This document shows, piece by piece, positions 1 to 12,263 of a DNA stretch of 64,000 nucleotides. Positions within the stretch are counted from its first letter, which is position 1; each line of letters starts with the position of its first letter. Source of the DNA: Nocardia colli (GTDB taxonomy: Bacteria; Actinomycetota; Actinomycetes; Mycobacteriales; Mycobacteriaceae); the NCBI RefSeq assembly GCF_008704205.1, contig NZ_VXLC01000001.1:930001-994000 (forward strand). Reading direction: 5' to 3'. Made by a program: the position numbers and the translations under genes. Below the pieces are notes generated by a model. That model was not told the origin of the DNA, searched no databases, and saw nothing but the letters and a program-made list of their open reading frames with translations.

Positions 1-196
1 CGTGCTCCGGCGAAAGCAGCGTCACGAGAACGGTTTCCGCAGCTGGTAGGACGTCTTGCGTACCCTCCGGCGGGCAAAGACGCAGAGCAGCAACCAGTTT
101 CGCTATGTCGTCATGGTGCGCCGGCAGTACGAGCAGCGCGCAATCGCCGGCCGCCCGGATCTGCCGATCCGGGTCCGCCGGTTCGCGGTCCGTCAT
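1..196 (-). CDS. pxpB: 5-oxoprolinase subunit B (PxpB/KipI family), 5' part only
   Basis: Partial gene: the ATG is at 196 and the reading frame runs open off the left edge, giving about 65 residues that begin MTDREPADPDRQIRAAGDCA. The early 'RAAGDCALLV' segment and the alternating hydrophobic pattern fit the N-terminus of the KipI/PxpB family, which with PxpA and PxpC forms the ATP-dependent 5-oxoprolinase that opens 5-oxoproline to glutamate. It starts 2 nt after the pxpA stop codon (TGA GG ATG), so the two are almost certainly translated from one message. The family call rests mainly on the pxpA neighbour and the short visible N-terminus. Confidence 0.7.
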   Translation of the reverse strand, partial: MTDREPADPDRQIRAAGDCALLVLPAHHDDIAKLVAALRLCPPEGTQDVLPAAETVLVTLLSPEH

Positions 197-198
197 CC

Positions 199-954
199 TC
201 AGCCGAACGATTCGACCGGCACCCCGACCTCGTCCAGGGCGGTGCGAATGAGCCGCGCCATCTCGACCGCGGCGGGGGTGTCGCCGTGCACGCAGATGCT
301 GGCCGCGCGCACCGCGACCTCGCCGGACCCGTCCACCGTGCGCGCCGTGCCCGACATGGCGATCGAAACCGCCTGCGTGACCGCCTCGTTGGTGCCGAGA
401 ACGGCGCCGGGCAGTCCGCGCGCGGCGAGCGTGCCGGCCGGCGTGTACGCGCGATCGGCGAATCCCTCACCGACGAAACGCACCTTCGCCGCCTCCGCCG
501 CCTGCTCCAGCTGCGAGCCGGCCGGACCGAGCAAGGCCAGCTCCGGGTCGTAATCGACCAGCGCGCCCAGCACCGCGTCCGCGAGCTGCCGGTCCCGGGA
601 CGCCGAATGGTAGAGCGCACCATGCGGTTTCACGTACCGCACCCGATCGCCGGCCGCCTTGGCGAACGCGTCGAGACTGCCGATCTGATACAGCACCTCG
701 TCACACAACTCGGCGGGCACCATGGTGACCTCGCGCCGGCCGAACCCGGCCAGATCGCGATAGCCGACGTGCGCGCCGATCCGGACGCCCTTCTCCACGG
801 CGAGCCCGCAGGTCCGGCGCATGATCGAGGGGTCGCCCGCGTGGAACCCGCAGGCGATGTTGGCGCTGGTCACGATGTCGAGCATGGCCGCGTCGTCGCC
901 CATCTTCCACGGACCGAAGCCCTCGCCGAGATCACTGTTCAGATCCAGCGGCAT
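199..954 (-). CDS. pxpA: 5-oxoprolinase subunit A (LamB/YcsF family)
   Basis: 251-residue protein, the usual size of the LamB/YcsF family. It starts MPLDLNSDLGEGFG and has the family hallmarks 'NSDLGEG', 'SANIACGFHAGDP' and 'VRYVKPHGALYH' in order. PxpA acts with PxpB and PxpC in ATP-dependent hydrolysis of 5-oxoproline (pyroglutamate), a cytosolic metabolite-repair reaction. The frame stays open far upstream, but the family N-terminus begins at the ATG at 954 and the extension has no family similarity; a GTG two codons upstream is possible. It is the first visible gene of a minus-strand operon continuing into pxpB. Confidence 0.92.
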   Translation of the reverse strand: MPLDLNSDLGEGFGPWKMGDDAAMLDIVTSANIACGFHAGDPSIMRRTCGLAVEKGVRIGAHVGYRDLAGFGRREVTMVPAELCDEVLYQIGSLDAFAKAAGDRVRYVKPHGALYHSASRDRQLADAVLGALVDYDPELALLGPAGSQLEQAAEAAKVRFVGEGFADRAYTPAGTLAARGLPGAVLGTNEAVTQAVSIAMSGTARTVDGSGEVAVRAASICVHGDTPAAVEMARLIRTALDEVGVPVESFG

Positions 955-1120
955 ATGCACCCTTTCCGTGGCGGTGTGTCGAGACAGCACCCGATTGTGG
1001 TTGTGACGGTGGTCTACAAGCAAGAATGCCCGGTCAGTGCGGGGTGGTAACCGCCCGAACGCGACCTGGGTCACAGGTCGATGGTCCAGTTCAGCGGCGG
1101 CAAGTACGCTCGGACCAATC

Positions 1121-1932
1121 ATGGCCACGTATTTCGATCCGAAGTCCTGGTCGCCGCTACGGGCCGTCGATCTCGGCAAGCGCCTGTTCGAGCAGTCCTG
1201 GCTGGAACAGTGGATCACCGTCACCACCTCCTGGGTGGACGCAGGCGCCGACCTCGGTGCGGGCACCGTCACGGCGCTGCTGCCGGACGCCCTGATGACC
1301 GTGCTCAGCGAAGGCATCCTGAGCCGCTTCGGCGGGCAGGAGGTCAGCGCCACGCTGCTCGGCCACGACCTGCACGCCACCCTGCAGGTGCTGAAGGTCC
1401 GCCGCCGGGGCGCGCATTTCCAGACCAAGACGGTGTTGTCCCGGCTGCGCTGGGACAACCATCCGATCGAGGCCGTGACCGTGATCGCGCACGGCGTCCG
1501 CCTGATTCCGGGCGTGCCGACGAAGGTACGTGCGTCGCAACTCGACCTCGAGGGCACGGTCACCACCGCGGCGCTGGTCGGCTGGATCAACAGCCAGCCG
1601 CTGGATTGGGTGCTGGATATAGATGACAGCGGACTGATCCGGGCCAAACATCGGCGCCGGCGGCTGACCGCGCTGGTGGACGCGTCCGTGACGGACAACC
1701 GGGTGACCGTCGATCTGCGTCGCGCCGCCTGGCTGGGCGTGCGGATGCCGCGCCGGATGATCGGCACGCCCGCGCTGCTGCTCGAACAGCTACCGAATCA
1801 GGCGCGCATCGTGCACGCCACCCGCGACGGCGACCTGGTCCGGTTCCGGATCGAACTGCCGGAGATCACCGGGTCGTTCGATCTGGCCCAGATCCGCTCC
1901 GCCATCGTCACCGGAACGACGCTGATCGTCTT

Positions 1933-1936
<4 letters not shown>
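1121..1936 (+). CDS. hypothetical protein, possibly DUF2993/LmeA-like
   Basis: 271-residue protein without a signal peptide or obvious membrane segment. It is rich in beta-strand-like alternation and has a central stretch 'ASQLDLEGTVTTAALVGWIN' that recalls lipid-binding DUF2993 (LmeA-type) proteins; this resemblance is weak and from memory. The ATG at 1121 begins a codon pattern typical of the genome; the frame upstream of it looks like intergenic DNA. It converges on the CCA-adding enzyme gene, the two stop codons overlapping at 1933-1936. I do not recognise a function with confidence. Confidence 0.65.
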
Positions 1937-3393
<1,457 letters not shown>

Positions 3394-3492
3394 GAAACAG
3401 CAGCTTACCGAGCCCTACCGAGCGAGATTCCGGCGCAGTGCCGGTTGCGCGGGGCGTGCGTCCGCGCAAATCCAACACAGTAGGATTGCTTG

Positions 3493-4029
3493 GTGTCTCC
3501 GGCCGATCGCGCGAACAGTCGACGCCGCCAGCCTCGGCGCCGCGGTTCGGCCGCCAACGCGGCGAAACCGCGCATGCGCACGGTCCGCGAAACTTCCGCC
3601 GGTGGCCTGGTCGTCGACGGTTTGGACGGCCCGCGGGACAAGCGCAGCGCGGCCCTGATCGGGCGCACGGATCGGCGCGGACGGCTGCTGTGGTCGCTGC
3701 CCAAAGGGCATATCGAGGAGGGCGAGACCTCCGAGCAGACCGCGATCCGCGAGGTGGCCGAGGAGACCGGGATCAACGGGGTGGTGGTCGCCGAACTCGG
3801 CAGCATCGATTACTGGTTCGTCACCGATGGCCGGCGGGTACACAAGACCGTGCATCATTATCTACTGCGTTCCACCGGCGGCGAACTGTCCGATGCCGAC
3901 GTGGAGGTCACCCAAGTGGCGTGGGTGCCGTTGAGCGAGTTGAATTCTCGACTGGCGTACGCGGACGAACGGCGCCTGGCCGAAGTGGCGAACAAGCTGA
4001 TCGACCGGATGGAGACCGGCAAGCGATGA
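3493..4029 (+). CDS. mutT4: NUDIX hydrolase MutT4
   Basis: 178 residues. After a basic Arg-rich N-terminal tail it has '[15 protein letters not shown]' and a complete Nudix box, [20 protein letters not shown] followed by TG, giving G-x5-E-x7-REVxEExG. This is the MutT4 (Rv3908) family, which sits in the same place in mycobacteria. Nudix enzymes hydrolyse nucleoside diphosphates linked to another group; MutT4 is a candidate nucleotide-pool sanitiser, but its substrate is not certain. I chose the GTG at 3493; a TTG lies directly upstream at 3490. Its stop overlaps the next start (ATGA at 4026-4029), so the pair is translationally coupled. Confidence 0.92.
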   Translation: MSPADRANSRRRQPRRRGSAANAAKPRMRTVRETSAGGLVVDGLDGPRDKRSAALIGRTDRRGRLLWSLPKGHIEEGETSEQTAIREVAEETGINGVVVAELGSIDYWFVTDGRRVHKTVHHYLLRSTGGELSDADVEVTQVAWVPLSELNSRLAYADERRLAEVANKLIDRMETGKR

Positions 4030-6665
4030 GGCGATGGATTGCGCTGCATCGCGCAGCGATTCCATGGGGGGTGGCGGCCGGGTGGCGGGTGGGCCTGTTC
4101 CGGATCATCGTGGCGGTCCTGACCATCCTGGGTTCGGTGACGATCCTGCCGATGCTGGTGTCGTCCGCGCAGGCGCAACCCACCGGCACCGGATCGGATT
4201 CGGGGCCGAAATTCCTGAAGCTGTCCCTGGATTCGGTGACGCCGACCGCGGTGACCACGACCAGCGATTCGACGCTGACGGTGTCCGGCTCGATCATGAA
4301 CATCGGGGATCGCAAGGTCAAAGACCTGACCATCCGGGTGCAGCGGGCGGCCGCGGTCGCGGTGCCGCGCGATCTGCGCGCGACCTTGCAGCAGGACCAG
4401 GTCAATTACGAGGTCAACGGCGACTTCGAAGACGTGGTGGCGCAGCTCGACAAGGGCGAGCGCACCAAGTTCACCGTGACCATTCCGCTGCGCCCGGGCG
4501 GCAGCACCGGCAAGAGCACGCTGAATATCACCGAACCGGGTGTGTATCCGCTGCTGTTGAACGTGAACGGCAAGCCGGACTACGGCAGCCAAGCCCGGCT
4601 CGACGACGCCAGGTTCCTGCTGCCCGTGCTCGGCGTGCCGCCGCCCACGGCGAAGAGCACCGACGCCCCGGACGCGAGTCAGGCGGTGACCGCGCCGACC
4701 GACGCGCCGGTGGCTACCACCCTGCTGTGGCCGCTGGCCGACCGTCCGCGCCTGGTCGCGGGCCGGCCGGGGACGGCGGACGGGCAGGTCGAACTCACCG
4801 ACGACGAGCTGGCCGCGTCCCTCGCCAAGGGCGGCCGGCTCGATCAGCTGCTCGGCGCGCTGGAGACGGTGTTCGACACCACGCCGACCCGCGATCGCGC
4901 GCTGGCCGCCTCGGTGTGCCTGGCGATCGATCCGGACCTGCTGGTCACAGTGCAGGAGATGACCAAGGGCTATCGGGTGCTGGCCAGTCCGTCCGATCCG
5001 GACGGCGCGACCCGCGCGGGAACCGGTGCGGCCCAAGCCCAGACCTGGCTGGATCGGCTGCGCGCGCTCGCCGGGACGATGTGCTCGGTGGCGTTGCCGT
5101 TCGCGCAGGTGGACCTGGACGCGCTGGCCGCGGTGAACGATCCGGACCTCTCCGCCCGGGCGATGAACGCGCCCGCCGAACTCGTCGACTCGATTCTGGC
5201 CACCAAGTCGGTGCGCGGGGTGAGCCTGCCGGACTCCGGCAGCATCGACAACGGCGCGGGAATCCTGTTGCGCAGTCACGGTTTCGGCACCGCCGTGCTC
5301 GCCGATTCGGGCATCGCGCCGGAAGGCACGGCGGGGACGTCCGAGGCGACGCAGACGTCCACCGGTCGCGGGGAGAGCAAGAAACCGCCGACGCAGACCG
5401 CGGTGCCCGCGGACGGCGCGAACCCGGATGTCGTCCGGCTGCCCTCCGTCAGCGCGCCGGTGCCGCCGCCGGCCACGCCACCGGCCGCCAATCCGCCCGG
5501 CGCGAACGGGAATCCGGCGGCCACCCCGGCCGATCCGGCGCTGCACGTCGCGACCTTCGACATCTGGTCGGCCACCGCGCTCGCCGCGCTCGGCTCCAAC
5601 CCGCCGACCCCCTCGTTCACCCCCACCAAGGTCCGCTACGAGGTCAGCAACGACTCCAGGGTGGCCCGGTTGCAGGACGCGCTCGGCGCGATCTCCTGGT
5701 CCGCGCTGAACCCGCAGCCGAATCAGCCGCGCTCCTTATTACTCGTCCCGCCGCAGCAGTGGAGCGCGAGCAAGGACGAGGGCACGGCGCTGCTGCGGCA
5801 GATCGAACTGCTGGTGCGGAGCAATCTCGCGACGCCGCGGCCGTTCCAGGACCTGGTCGCCCAGCCGCCGGACCCGCAGCCCTATGAGCTGGACTATCTG
5901 ACCCAGGCCGCCGCGGACGCGGTGCCGGACCGGTTCGTCGCGCCGGTGCGCGAGCAGGGCCGCCGGATCAGCGAGCTGATGCGCGCGCTGGTCGAGGTGC
6001 CGGAGGCGGATCCGACGCCGCGCGAGTTCCTCGACCCGCTGCGCGACGACCTGCTCCGGGTGCTCAGCCTGTCCGATCGGCGGACCGGCGACGCCGCCCA
6101 GGCCGACACTTTCGCCCAGCGCCGGATCGACCAGAACACCCGGGCGATGGACAACATCTATCACTCGGTGACCGTGCTGCCGCCCGGCGGCGTGTACACC
6201 CTGGCGTCCGAGCAGAGCCCGTTGCTGCTGGTCGCGCGGAACAACCTGCCGGTGTCCATCCGGATCAAGTTCCGCATCGAGGCGCCCCGCGAGGCAAAGA
6301 TCACCGACCTGGGCGAACAGCAACTACCGCCGAAGGGGACACGCTCGTTCCAAATCCCGACCGAGGTGAACGACAGCCGTAACCTGGTGATTCCGATCTC
6401 CCTTACCACACCGGACGGGATTCCGCTGGGGAATGCCACCTCGGTCTCGGTGCGCTCCAACGCCTATGGTCAAACCCTGGCCATAATTACCGCATGTGCC
6501 GGAGTACTGCTGTTTCTGTTGGCCGGGCGCCGCTTGTGGCGCCGGTTCCGCGGCCAGCCGGACCCGGCCGACGAAGGTTTCGATCCGAGCACCCGGCGCC
6601 GGGTGAATCGATACCGGCGGGCCAAGAACCGCGCCATACAGCAGGAGCACCAGGAGGCACAGTGA
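4026..6665 (+). CDS. DUF6049 family exported protein (Rv3909-like)
   Basis: 879 residues. The N-terminus has a basic stretch and a hydrophobic segment ending in SAQAQP (about residues 22-50), which looks like a signal peptide. A beta-rich extracellular body follows, with a Pro/Ala-rich linker near residues 450-510. A single transmembrane helix near the C-terminus ([18 protein letters not shown]) precedes a short basic tail. This is the architecture of the large membrane-anchored Rv3909 family found in all mycolata between mutT4 and murJ. The function is unknown; the location suggests a role in envelope assembly beside the lipid II flippase. The start is set by the ATGA overlap with mutT4. Confidence 0.88.
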   Translation: MRRWIALHRAAIPWGVAAGWRVGLFRIIVAVLTILGSVTILPMLVSSAQAQPTGTGSDSGPKFLKLSLDSVTPTAVTTTSDSTLTVSGSIMNIGDRKVKDLTIRVQRAAAVAVPRDLRATLQQDQVNYEVNGDFEDVVAQLDKGERTKFTVTIPLRPGGSTGKSTLNITEPGVYPLLLNVNGKPDYGSQARLDDARFLLPVLGVPPPTAKSTDAPDASQAVTAPTDAPVATTLLWPLADRPRLVAGRPGTADGQVELTDDELAASLAKGGRLDQLLGALETVFDTTPTRDRALAASVCLAIDPDLLVTVQEMTKGYRVLASPSDPDGATRAGTGAAQAQTWLDRLRALAGTMCSVALPFAQVDLDALAAVNDPDLSARAMNAPAELVDSILATKSVRGVSLPDSGSIDNGAGILLRSHGFGTAVLADSGIAPEGTAGTSEATQTSTGRGESKKPPTQTAVPADGANPDVVRLPSVSAPVPPPATPPAANPPGANGNPAATPADPALHVATFDIWSATALAALGSNPPTPSFTPTKVRYEVSNDSRVARLQDALGAISWSALNPQPNQPRSLLLVPPQQWSASKDEGTALLRQIELLVRSNLATPRPFQDLVAQPPDPQPYELDYLTQAAADAVPDRFVAPVREQGRRISELMRALVEVPEADPTPREFLDPLRDDLLRVLSLSDRRTGDAAQADTFAQRRIDQNTRAMDNIYHSVTVLPPGGVYTLASEQSPLLLVARNNLPVSIRIKFRIEAPREAKITDLGEQQLPPKGTRSFQIPTEVNDSRNLVIPISLTTPDGIPLGNATSVSVRSNAYGQTLAIITACAGVLLFLLAGRRLWRRFRGQPDPADEGFDPSTRRRVNRYRRAKNRAIQQEHQEAQ

Positions 6666-6817
6666 GGGACGGTGAGCTAGCGCCCTCTGTTGTGTCACCG
6701 GCCGCGTCAGCCGGATTTGGACGTCCGACAAACCACAGTGGCAGAGTGGAGGACAATCGCGGAAGGCTCGCATCGGCGCAGGGGCGGTGTGAGTAATGGG
6801 CAGTACCAGGAGGAACG

Positions 6818-6904
6818 GTGAGCGATTCAGCGTGGACGCCGCTCGCCGAGCCGACCGGGTTGCACTGTCGCGCCGGGCGCAGGAGGCATGATGAGCGACG
6901 ATGA
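6818..6904 (+). CDS. possible 28-codon leader ORF overlapping the murJ start
   Basis: A GTG at 6818 follows a clear AGGAGGA ribosome-binding site at about 6809-6815 and opens a 28-codon frame (VSDSAWTPLAEPTGLHC...) that stops at 6902-6904, just inside murJ in another frame. The overlap of its end with the murJ start is the arrangement expected of a translational coupling leader. It could equally be chance, since there is no homology to support it. Confidence 0.25.
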   Translation: MSDSAWTPLAEPTGLHCRAGRRRHDERR

Positions 6905-9900
6905 CTCATCGGCGCATCGGCCTCGATCCGATCGGCGAGACGGGCCACCGGCCCGTCGGGCGCCGGTTGCGCCGTGGGAACGGTTACCGCCGCAGGCGGA
7001 GGCCGAGGACCCGGACATGAACGCCGGCCCGCACGAACCGCCCCCGCCCCGAGTGCCGCACGTCAGCCGGCCCTCGGCGCCGCCGCAGCCGTGGCCCGGT
7101 CAGCGCATGCCCCCCGGACCGTCCCAACGGCCACCGGGCCCGCCGCAACGCCCCGCACCCGCACCGCACCCCGGGCAGCGGCAATATCCCGCACCACCGC
7201 CCGCGCAGCCTCGCCCGATTCCGCCAGGCCAGCGGCCGGGACCGCCGCCGGGTCAGTCCGGCGCGATCCCGACCGGCCAGCCGCGCCCGGCGCCCGGCCA
7301 ATCCGGCGCGATTCCCGTCAGCCCGCAGCGTCCCGCGCCCGGCCAATCCGGCGCTATCCCGGTCAGTCCGCCGCGGCCCGCGCCCGGTCAACCCGGCCAG
7401 ACGCCGCCCGGTGCCGCGCGTCCGGCACCCGCGCGACCCGCGCCGGTCCCGCCCGGCGCACCCCGGCCCGGACCCGGCCAATCCGGCCCGATCCCCGCGA
7501 CGCCGCCGTCCAACCGGATGCCGCCGCCGCGCTACGCCCCGCCACAGGCTCGCCCGGAGCCCGCGCCGCCGCCGCACCGCCGCGCACCCGCCGCGGTCGC
7601 CGAGGCGGGCAACCGGCCGCGCACCCAGGAGTGGCCCGCCGCCGCGAAACCGGCCGAGCAGAAGCCGAATTCGAGCTCCAGGCTGCTGAGCGACTCCGGC
7701 TCGATGGCGTTCGTCACCCTGATCAGCCGGATCACCGGCTTCGGTAAACAGCTGCTGCTGCTGACCGTGCTCGGCCCGGCGATCGCCTCCGCGTTCACCG
7801 TGGCCAGCCAGATCCCGAACATGATCGCCGAACTGGTGCTCGGCGCGGTGCTCACCGCGATCGTGGTGCCGACCCTGGTGCGTGCCGAACAGGAGGACCC
7901 CGACCACGGGGTCGCCTTCGTCCGGCGACTCGTCACGGCGGCGTTCGTCGTGCTGGCCACCGCCGCTCTGCTGGCCACGGCCGCCGCGCCGCTGCTGACC
8001 ACCTACGTGTTCCTGTCCGACGACGGCAAGGTCAATACCGGGCTGACCACGGCCCTGGCCTTCCTGCTGTTGCCCGCGATCCTCTTCTACGGCATGTCCG
8101 CCCTGCTGACCGCCATCCTCAATACCCGGCAGCAGTTCAAGCCCGGTGTCTGGGCGCCGGTGCTGAACAACCTCGTCGTGCTGTCCGTGCTCGGCCTCTA
8201 TGTGCTGATGCCGGGCGAGATCAGCCTGAATCCGGTGCGGATGGGCGAGCCGAAACTGCTGGTGCTCGGCGTCGGCGTGACGCTCGGCGTGGTGGTGCAG
8301 GCGGTGAGCCTGGTGCCCGCGATCCGGCGCGAGCACATCGATCTGCGGCCGCTGTGGGGGGTCGACGCGCGGCTCAAGCAGTTCGGCGGGATGGGCGCGG
8401 CCATCATCCTGTACGTCCTGATCAGTCAGGCCGGGTTCGTCTTCGCGACCCGTATCTCCTCGCATGCCGACGCCGCTGGTCCGGCGATCTACAACAACGC
8501 GTGGCTGCTGTTGCAGTTGCCGTACGGCGTCCTTGGCGTCACGGTGCTGACCGCGATCATGCCGCGGCTCAGCCGCAACGCCGCCGCCGATGACACCCCC
8601 GCGGTGGTCGACGACCTGTCCGCCGCCACCCGGCTGACCATGATCGCGCTGCTGCCCGTGGTCACCTTCCTGACCCTGGCAGGCCCGCAAGTCGGGCAGG
8701 CGCTGTACGGATACGGCAACTTCGGCAGCGGCGACGCCGCGCGCCTCGGCCTCGCGGTCAGCTGGTCGGCGTTCTCGCTGATTCCCTACGCGCTGGTGCT
8801 GATTCACCTGCGCGTGTTCTACGCCAGGGAACAGGCGTGGATCCCGACCTGGATCATCCTCGGCATCACCGCCGCCAAGATCACCTTCTCGGCCATCGCG
8901 CCGATGGTCACCGACGCCGAGCACGTGGTGATCGCGCTGGGCGTCGCCAACGGTCTCGGCTTCGCGGTCGGCGCGGTGGTCGGCGGGTTCCTGCTGCACC
9001 GCAGTCTCGGCGATCTGCGCATGTCGAACGTCAGCCGGACCATCACCCGGGTGCTGTTCGCGTCGGTGGCCGGCGGCGCGGTCATGTGGATCGTGGACCG
9101 CGTGCTCGGACTCGAGCGCCTGACCGCGTCGTTCGGCGGTCCCGGCTCGCTCATCCGGGTGGCGATCACGGCGATCGTCATGTTCTCGGTCGCCTTCGGC
9201 CTGATGCGCCTGGCCGGGGTCCCGGAGGTCGTCGCGATCACCGTGGCCATCTCCCGCCGGCTCGGCTGGACGCCGCCGGCGCCCGATCTCGATCTCGACG
9301 GTCCGGTCGACGATCAGTACGCGACCCAAGTACTGCGCAGGCCGGATCCGTATCTGGCATACGCTGGGTACGACCCGCACATGGATGCTCAGACCATGGT
9401 TTTGCCCGTGATCCGAGCCGATGCCGTTGACATCACCGGCATGGGCGAGTTCCCGTACCCTGTTCGGCAGAGAAGCACAAGTGGCGAAATCGCCGGAACC
9501 TCGAATTACCAGGGCGAAGGAGGACCGAGGGTGAGCGACGACGCGGTGGGCGGCGTCCCAGCCGCTGATTCTTCTGCGACCGCGGCAGGCGGGTTGTCTA
9601 CGGACGCTCCGCCTCCCGGGGGAGAGCCGTCGGATCCCGCGTACGCGAACCGCGAGACCGGCACCGGTCCGCCGGATCACGACGCGGATGCGCCGGATCA
9701 CGAGCAGGCCCCGCAGGGTCCGCACGAGCGCCAGAGTCCGGTACCGGCACGCGATCCGATGTACGACACCGGGATGATCCCGATCGGATCACCGGAGATG
9801 CCGCCGCTCGGCGGCGAGAACCTGGGTTCGCGGCGCACGCCGCGCGGCCCGAAGCTGATTCCCGGCGCGTCGGTGGCCGGTGGCCGGTACCGGCTGCTCG

Positions 9901-11369
9901 CCGGGCACGGCGGTGCGCGCGGCCTGAAGTTCTGGCAGGCGCTCGACATCAAGCTCGACCGCGAGGTCGCGCTGACCTTCGTCGACGCCGATCAGACGGC
10001 CGGCGAGAACTCCGGGCACGACGGTCCGCAGGCCATTCTGTCCCGCACGCTGCGCCTCGGCCGGATCAACTCACCCGGCCTGGCCCGGGTGCTCGACGTG
10101 GTCCGCGGCAGCTCCGGCGGCATCGTGGTGGCCGAGTGGACCCCCGGTCGCTCGCTGCGCGAGATGGCCGAGACCGTGCCCTCACCGATCGGCGCCGCGC
10201 GGGCCATCCGGGCCTTGGCCTCGGCCGCCGAGCTGGCCCATCGCGGCGGCGGCTCGCTGTCCATCGATCACCCGGACCGGGTGCGGATCAGCGCCACCGG
10301 CGACGCCGTGCTGGCCTTCCCCGGAACCCTGGGCGATTCGGACGCGCAGTCCGACGTCCGCGGCCTCGGCGCCATGCTCTACGCGTTGATCACCGCCCGC
10401 TGGCCGATCCGCTCCGGCGGCGTCACCGGCACCGCCGCGACCGTCGGAGGGTTGCGGCTCGCCGATTTCGGCCCGGACGGCACCCCGGTGGAACCGCGCA
10501 CCATAAGACCCGAGGTGCCCTTCGAGATCTCGGCGGTCGCGGTGCGCTCGCTCGAGTCGAACAAGGGCGTGCGTACCGCCGCGACCGTGCAGCACGTGCT
10601 CGAGCAGGCGTCGGTGGTGGATCAGAAGACCGATTTCATCCCGGTGCTGCGGCTCGGCCAACGTCCGCCGTCGGCTCCCGACGAGTCGCTCGCCGACCCG
10701 GAACTGCTTGCCGCGGAACGGGAGAGATCCCAGCGGATGATGTGGATCATGGTCGGCCTCGGCATCCTGGCCGCGCTGGTGGTCGGCATCGTGATCTGGT
10801 GGATGGTCAGCGTGTTCGCGCCCGGCGCCTCGGACGCGCCGCTCAACGAACAGCGCAATATCGGCCTCACCACGAACAACAGCGCGCCGGCCACCCCGGC
10901 CGCCGCGGGGCCGGTCGCCCCGTCCGGCGGCGTGCCGGTCCCGGTGGCCAGCGTGACGGTGTTCTCCCCGGAGGGCACCCCGGACGGGGTCGGCAACGTC
11001 AACGCCGTGCTCGATCAGAATCCGGGCACGGTGTGGCGGACGGATCAGTACTACCAGCAGTTCCCCGCGCTCAAGAAGGGCGTCGGGCTGCTGGCGACGC
11101 TACCCAGCCCGGCCAAGCTGACGAACATCTCGATCAACTCGCCGAGCCCGGGCACCGCGGTGGAGATCCGCACCTCGCCGACCACGTCACCGACCCTGGA
11201 TCAGACGCAGCTGATCGGCTCGGCAAAGCTCAACGACGGGGTCACCGACATCCAGGTCCGCACCGATCAAGCCGCCCGCTACGTGCTCGTCTGGATCACC
11301 GGACTGGGCAACTCGGGTGGTCAGTTCCAGACTTCGATCGCAGATATCCGCTTCGACGCCGCTCCCTAG
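6891..11369 (+). CDS. murJ: lipid II flippase MurJ fused to a cytosolic pseudokinase and an extracellular domain
   Basis: 1492 residues in four parts. Residues 1-260 are a Pro/Gln-rich cytosolic tail with repeats of 'PGQSGAIP'. Residues 265-790 are the multi-helix MurJ/MviN core that flips lipid II. Residues about 980-1235 resemble a Ser/Thr kinase that lacks the HRD and DFG catalytic motifs. After one more membrane helix (MMWIMVGLGILAALVVGIVI), about 170 residues form an extracellular beta-rich domain. This is the same fusion as mycobacterial MviN (Rv3910), whose pseudokinase is phosphorylated by PknB and then bound by FhaA; both partners are encoded in this window. AGGAGG at 6881-6886 favours the second of two adjacent ATGs (6888, 6891). 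Confidence 0.93.
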   Translation: MSDDDSSAHRPRSDRRDGPPARRAPVAPWERLPPQAEAEDPDMNAGPHEPPPPRVPHVSRPSAPPQPWPGQRMPPGPSQRPPGPPQRPAPAPHPGQRQYPAPPPAQPRPIPPGQRPGPPPGQSGAIPTGQPRPAPGQSGAIPVSPQRPAPGQSGAIPVSPPRPAPGQPGQTPPGAARPAPARPAPVPPGAPRPGPGQSGPIPATPPSNRMPPPRYAPPQARPEPAPPPHRRAPAAVAEAGNRPRTQEWPAAAKPAEQKPNSSSRLLSDSGSMAFVTLISRITGFGKQLLLLTVLGPAIASAFTVASQIPNMIAELVLGAVLTAIVVPTLVRAEQEDPDHGVAFVRRLVTAAFVVLATAALLATAAAPLLTTYVFLSDDGKVNTGLTTALAFLLLPAILFYGMSALLTAILNTRQQFKPGVWAPVLNNLVVLSVLGLYVLMPGEISLNPVRMGEPKLLVLGVGVTLGVVVQAVSLVPAIRREHIDLRPLWGVDARLKQFGGMGAAIILYVLISQAGFVFATRISSHADAAGPAIYNNAWLLLQLPYGVLGVTVLTAIMPRLSRNAAADDTPAVVDDLSAATRLTMIALLPVVTFLTLAGPQVGQALYGYGNFGSGDAARLGLAVSWSAFSLIPYALVLIHLRVFYAREQAWIPTWIILGITAAKITFSAIAPMVTDAEHVVIALGVANGLGFAVGAVVGGFLLHRSLGDLRMSNVSRTITRVLFASVAGGAVMWIVDRVLGLERLTASFGGPGSLIRVAITAIVMFSVAFGLMRLAGVPEVVAITVAISRRLGWTPPAPDLDLDGPVDDQYATQVLRRPDPYLAYAGYDPHMDAQTMVLPVIRADAVDITGMGEFPYPVRQRSTSGEIAGTSNYQGEGGPRVSDDAVGGVPAADSSATAAGGLSTDAPPPGGEPSDPAYANRETGTGPPDHDADAPDHEQAPQGPHERQSPVPARDPMYDTGMIPIGSPEMPPLGGENLGSRRTPRGPKLIPGASVAGGRYRLLAGHGGARGLKFWQALDIKLDREVALTFVDADQTAGENSGHDGPQAILSRTLRLGRINSPGLARVLDVVRGSSGGIVVAEWTPGRSLREMAETVPSPIGAARAIRALASAAELAHRGGGSLSIDHPDRVRISATGDAVLAFPGTLGDSDAQSDVRGLGAMLYALITARWPIRSGGVTGTAATVGGLRLADFGPDGTPVEPRTIRPEVPFEISAVAVRSLESNKGVRTAATVQHVLEQASVVDQKTDFIPVLRLGQRPPSAPDESLADPELLAAERERSQRMMWIMVGLGILAALVVGIVIWWMVSVFAPGASDAPLNEQRNIGLTTNNSAPATPAAAGPVAPSGGVPVPVASVTVFSPEGTPDGVGNVNAVLDQNPGTVWRTDQYYQQFPALKKGVGLLATLPSPAKLTNISINSPSPGTAVEIRTSPTTSPTLDQTQLIGSAKLNDGVTDIQVRTDQAARYVLVWITGLGNSGGQFQTSIADIRFDAAP

Positions 11370-11627
11370 CACCGCCGCTCGACTGCTCGCCGCACGTGAA
11401 GTGAACCGTGCAGGCCATTCTTCGACGCCCTTCTGTCGCGTCACCCCGTGAATCACGATCGCCCCGGTTTGGTTGCTGTGCAATCGCGAGTAACGATATG
11501 ATCTCCTCGCGCTCTCAGCACAGGGGAGCTTCCCGGGTTCTGGTTTTTTCGATCCTGGATGCTGCGAAATTTCGGTGATGGTCGACCTTGTCCGTCACCA
11601 CCGTGAGCGCTGTCCAAGGGGTTGGCA

Positions 11628-12263
11628 TTGTCGTCGGAACTGAACGAGAATTTCCGCGGGGGGACATCGCGGCCTGCTGCCGCGTACCGCGAACGCTCGT
11701 TCGTGGGCGCTGACTACACCGATGTCGAGCTACTCCAGGCGCACGTGGCCGGCCAGCGGCACGCCTTCGCCGAGTTGCTGCGCCGGCACAACGATCATCT
11801 GTGGCAGACCGCGCTGCGCACCTCCTACACCCGCGAGGACGCCGCGGACTCCCTCCAGGACGCGCTGCTGTCCGCGCACCGCACGGCCCACTCGTTCCGG
11901 GCCGAGGCCGAGGTGCGCAGCTGGCTGCACGCGATCGTGGTGAACGCCTGCCTGGACCGGATCCGGCGCAACAAGATCCGCAAGGCTGTCTCACTCACGC
12001 CGGAGAACATGCCGGAACCCCACGACGACCGGGACAAGGTCGCCGAATTCGAGATGTCGCTGGTGGTGGATCAGGCGCTGTTCGCGCTGCCGCCGGATCA
12101 GCGCACCGCCCTCGTTGCCATCGATCTCGAGGGGTACAGCGTGGCCGAAGCCGCCGCTATGCTCGGTGTTCCGGAGGGGACGATCAAGAGCCGCTGCGCC
12201 CGCGGGAGGCAGCGTCTCCAAGAACGATTGGAATTTCTGCGCGATCCGGGGAACCGGAGGTAG
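11628..12263 (+). CDS. sigM: ECF sigma factor SigM
   Basis: About 211 residues. Sigma region 2 shows 'AFAELLRRHNDHLWQTALRTSY' split over 'DAADSLQDALLSAHR', followed by 'WLHAIVVNACLDRIRRNK'. Region 4 shows 'LPPDQRTALVAIDLEGYSVAEAAAMLGV' and 'EGTIKSRCARGRQRL'. This is an ECF sigma factor in the sigM position between murJ and trxB. In mycobacteria SigM controls ESX and surface-lipid genes; the regulon here is not visible. No ATG is available. TTG codons at 11622 and 11628 and a GTG at 11703 are possible starts; the AAGGGG about 6 nt upstream favours 11628. Confidence 0.88.
   Translation: MSSELNENFRGGTSRPAAAYRERSFVGADYTDVELLQAHVAGQRHAFAELLRRHNDHLWQTALRTSYTREDAADSLQDALLSAHRTAHSFRAEAEVRSWLHAIVVNACLDRIRRNKIRKAVSLTPENMPEPHDDRDKVAEFEMSLVVDQALFALPPDQRTALVAIDLEGYSVAEAAAMLGVPEGTIKSRCARGRQRLQERLEFLRDPGNRR

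Noticed and set aside
6984..9725. 913-codon minus-strand frame opposite murJ
   Set aside because: Arg/Gly/His-rich mirror of the murJ frame with no motifs or ribosome-binding site; murJ is clear on the plus strand.
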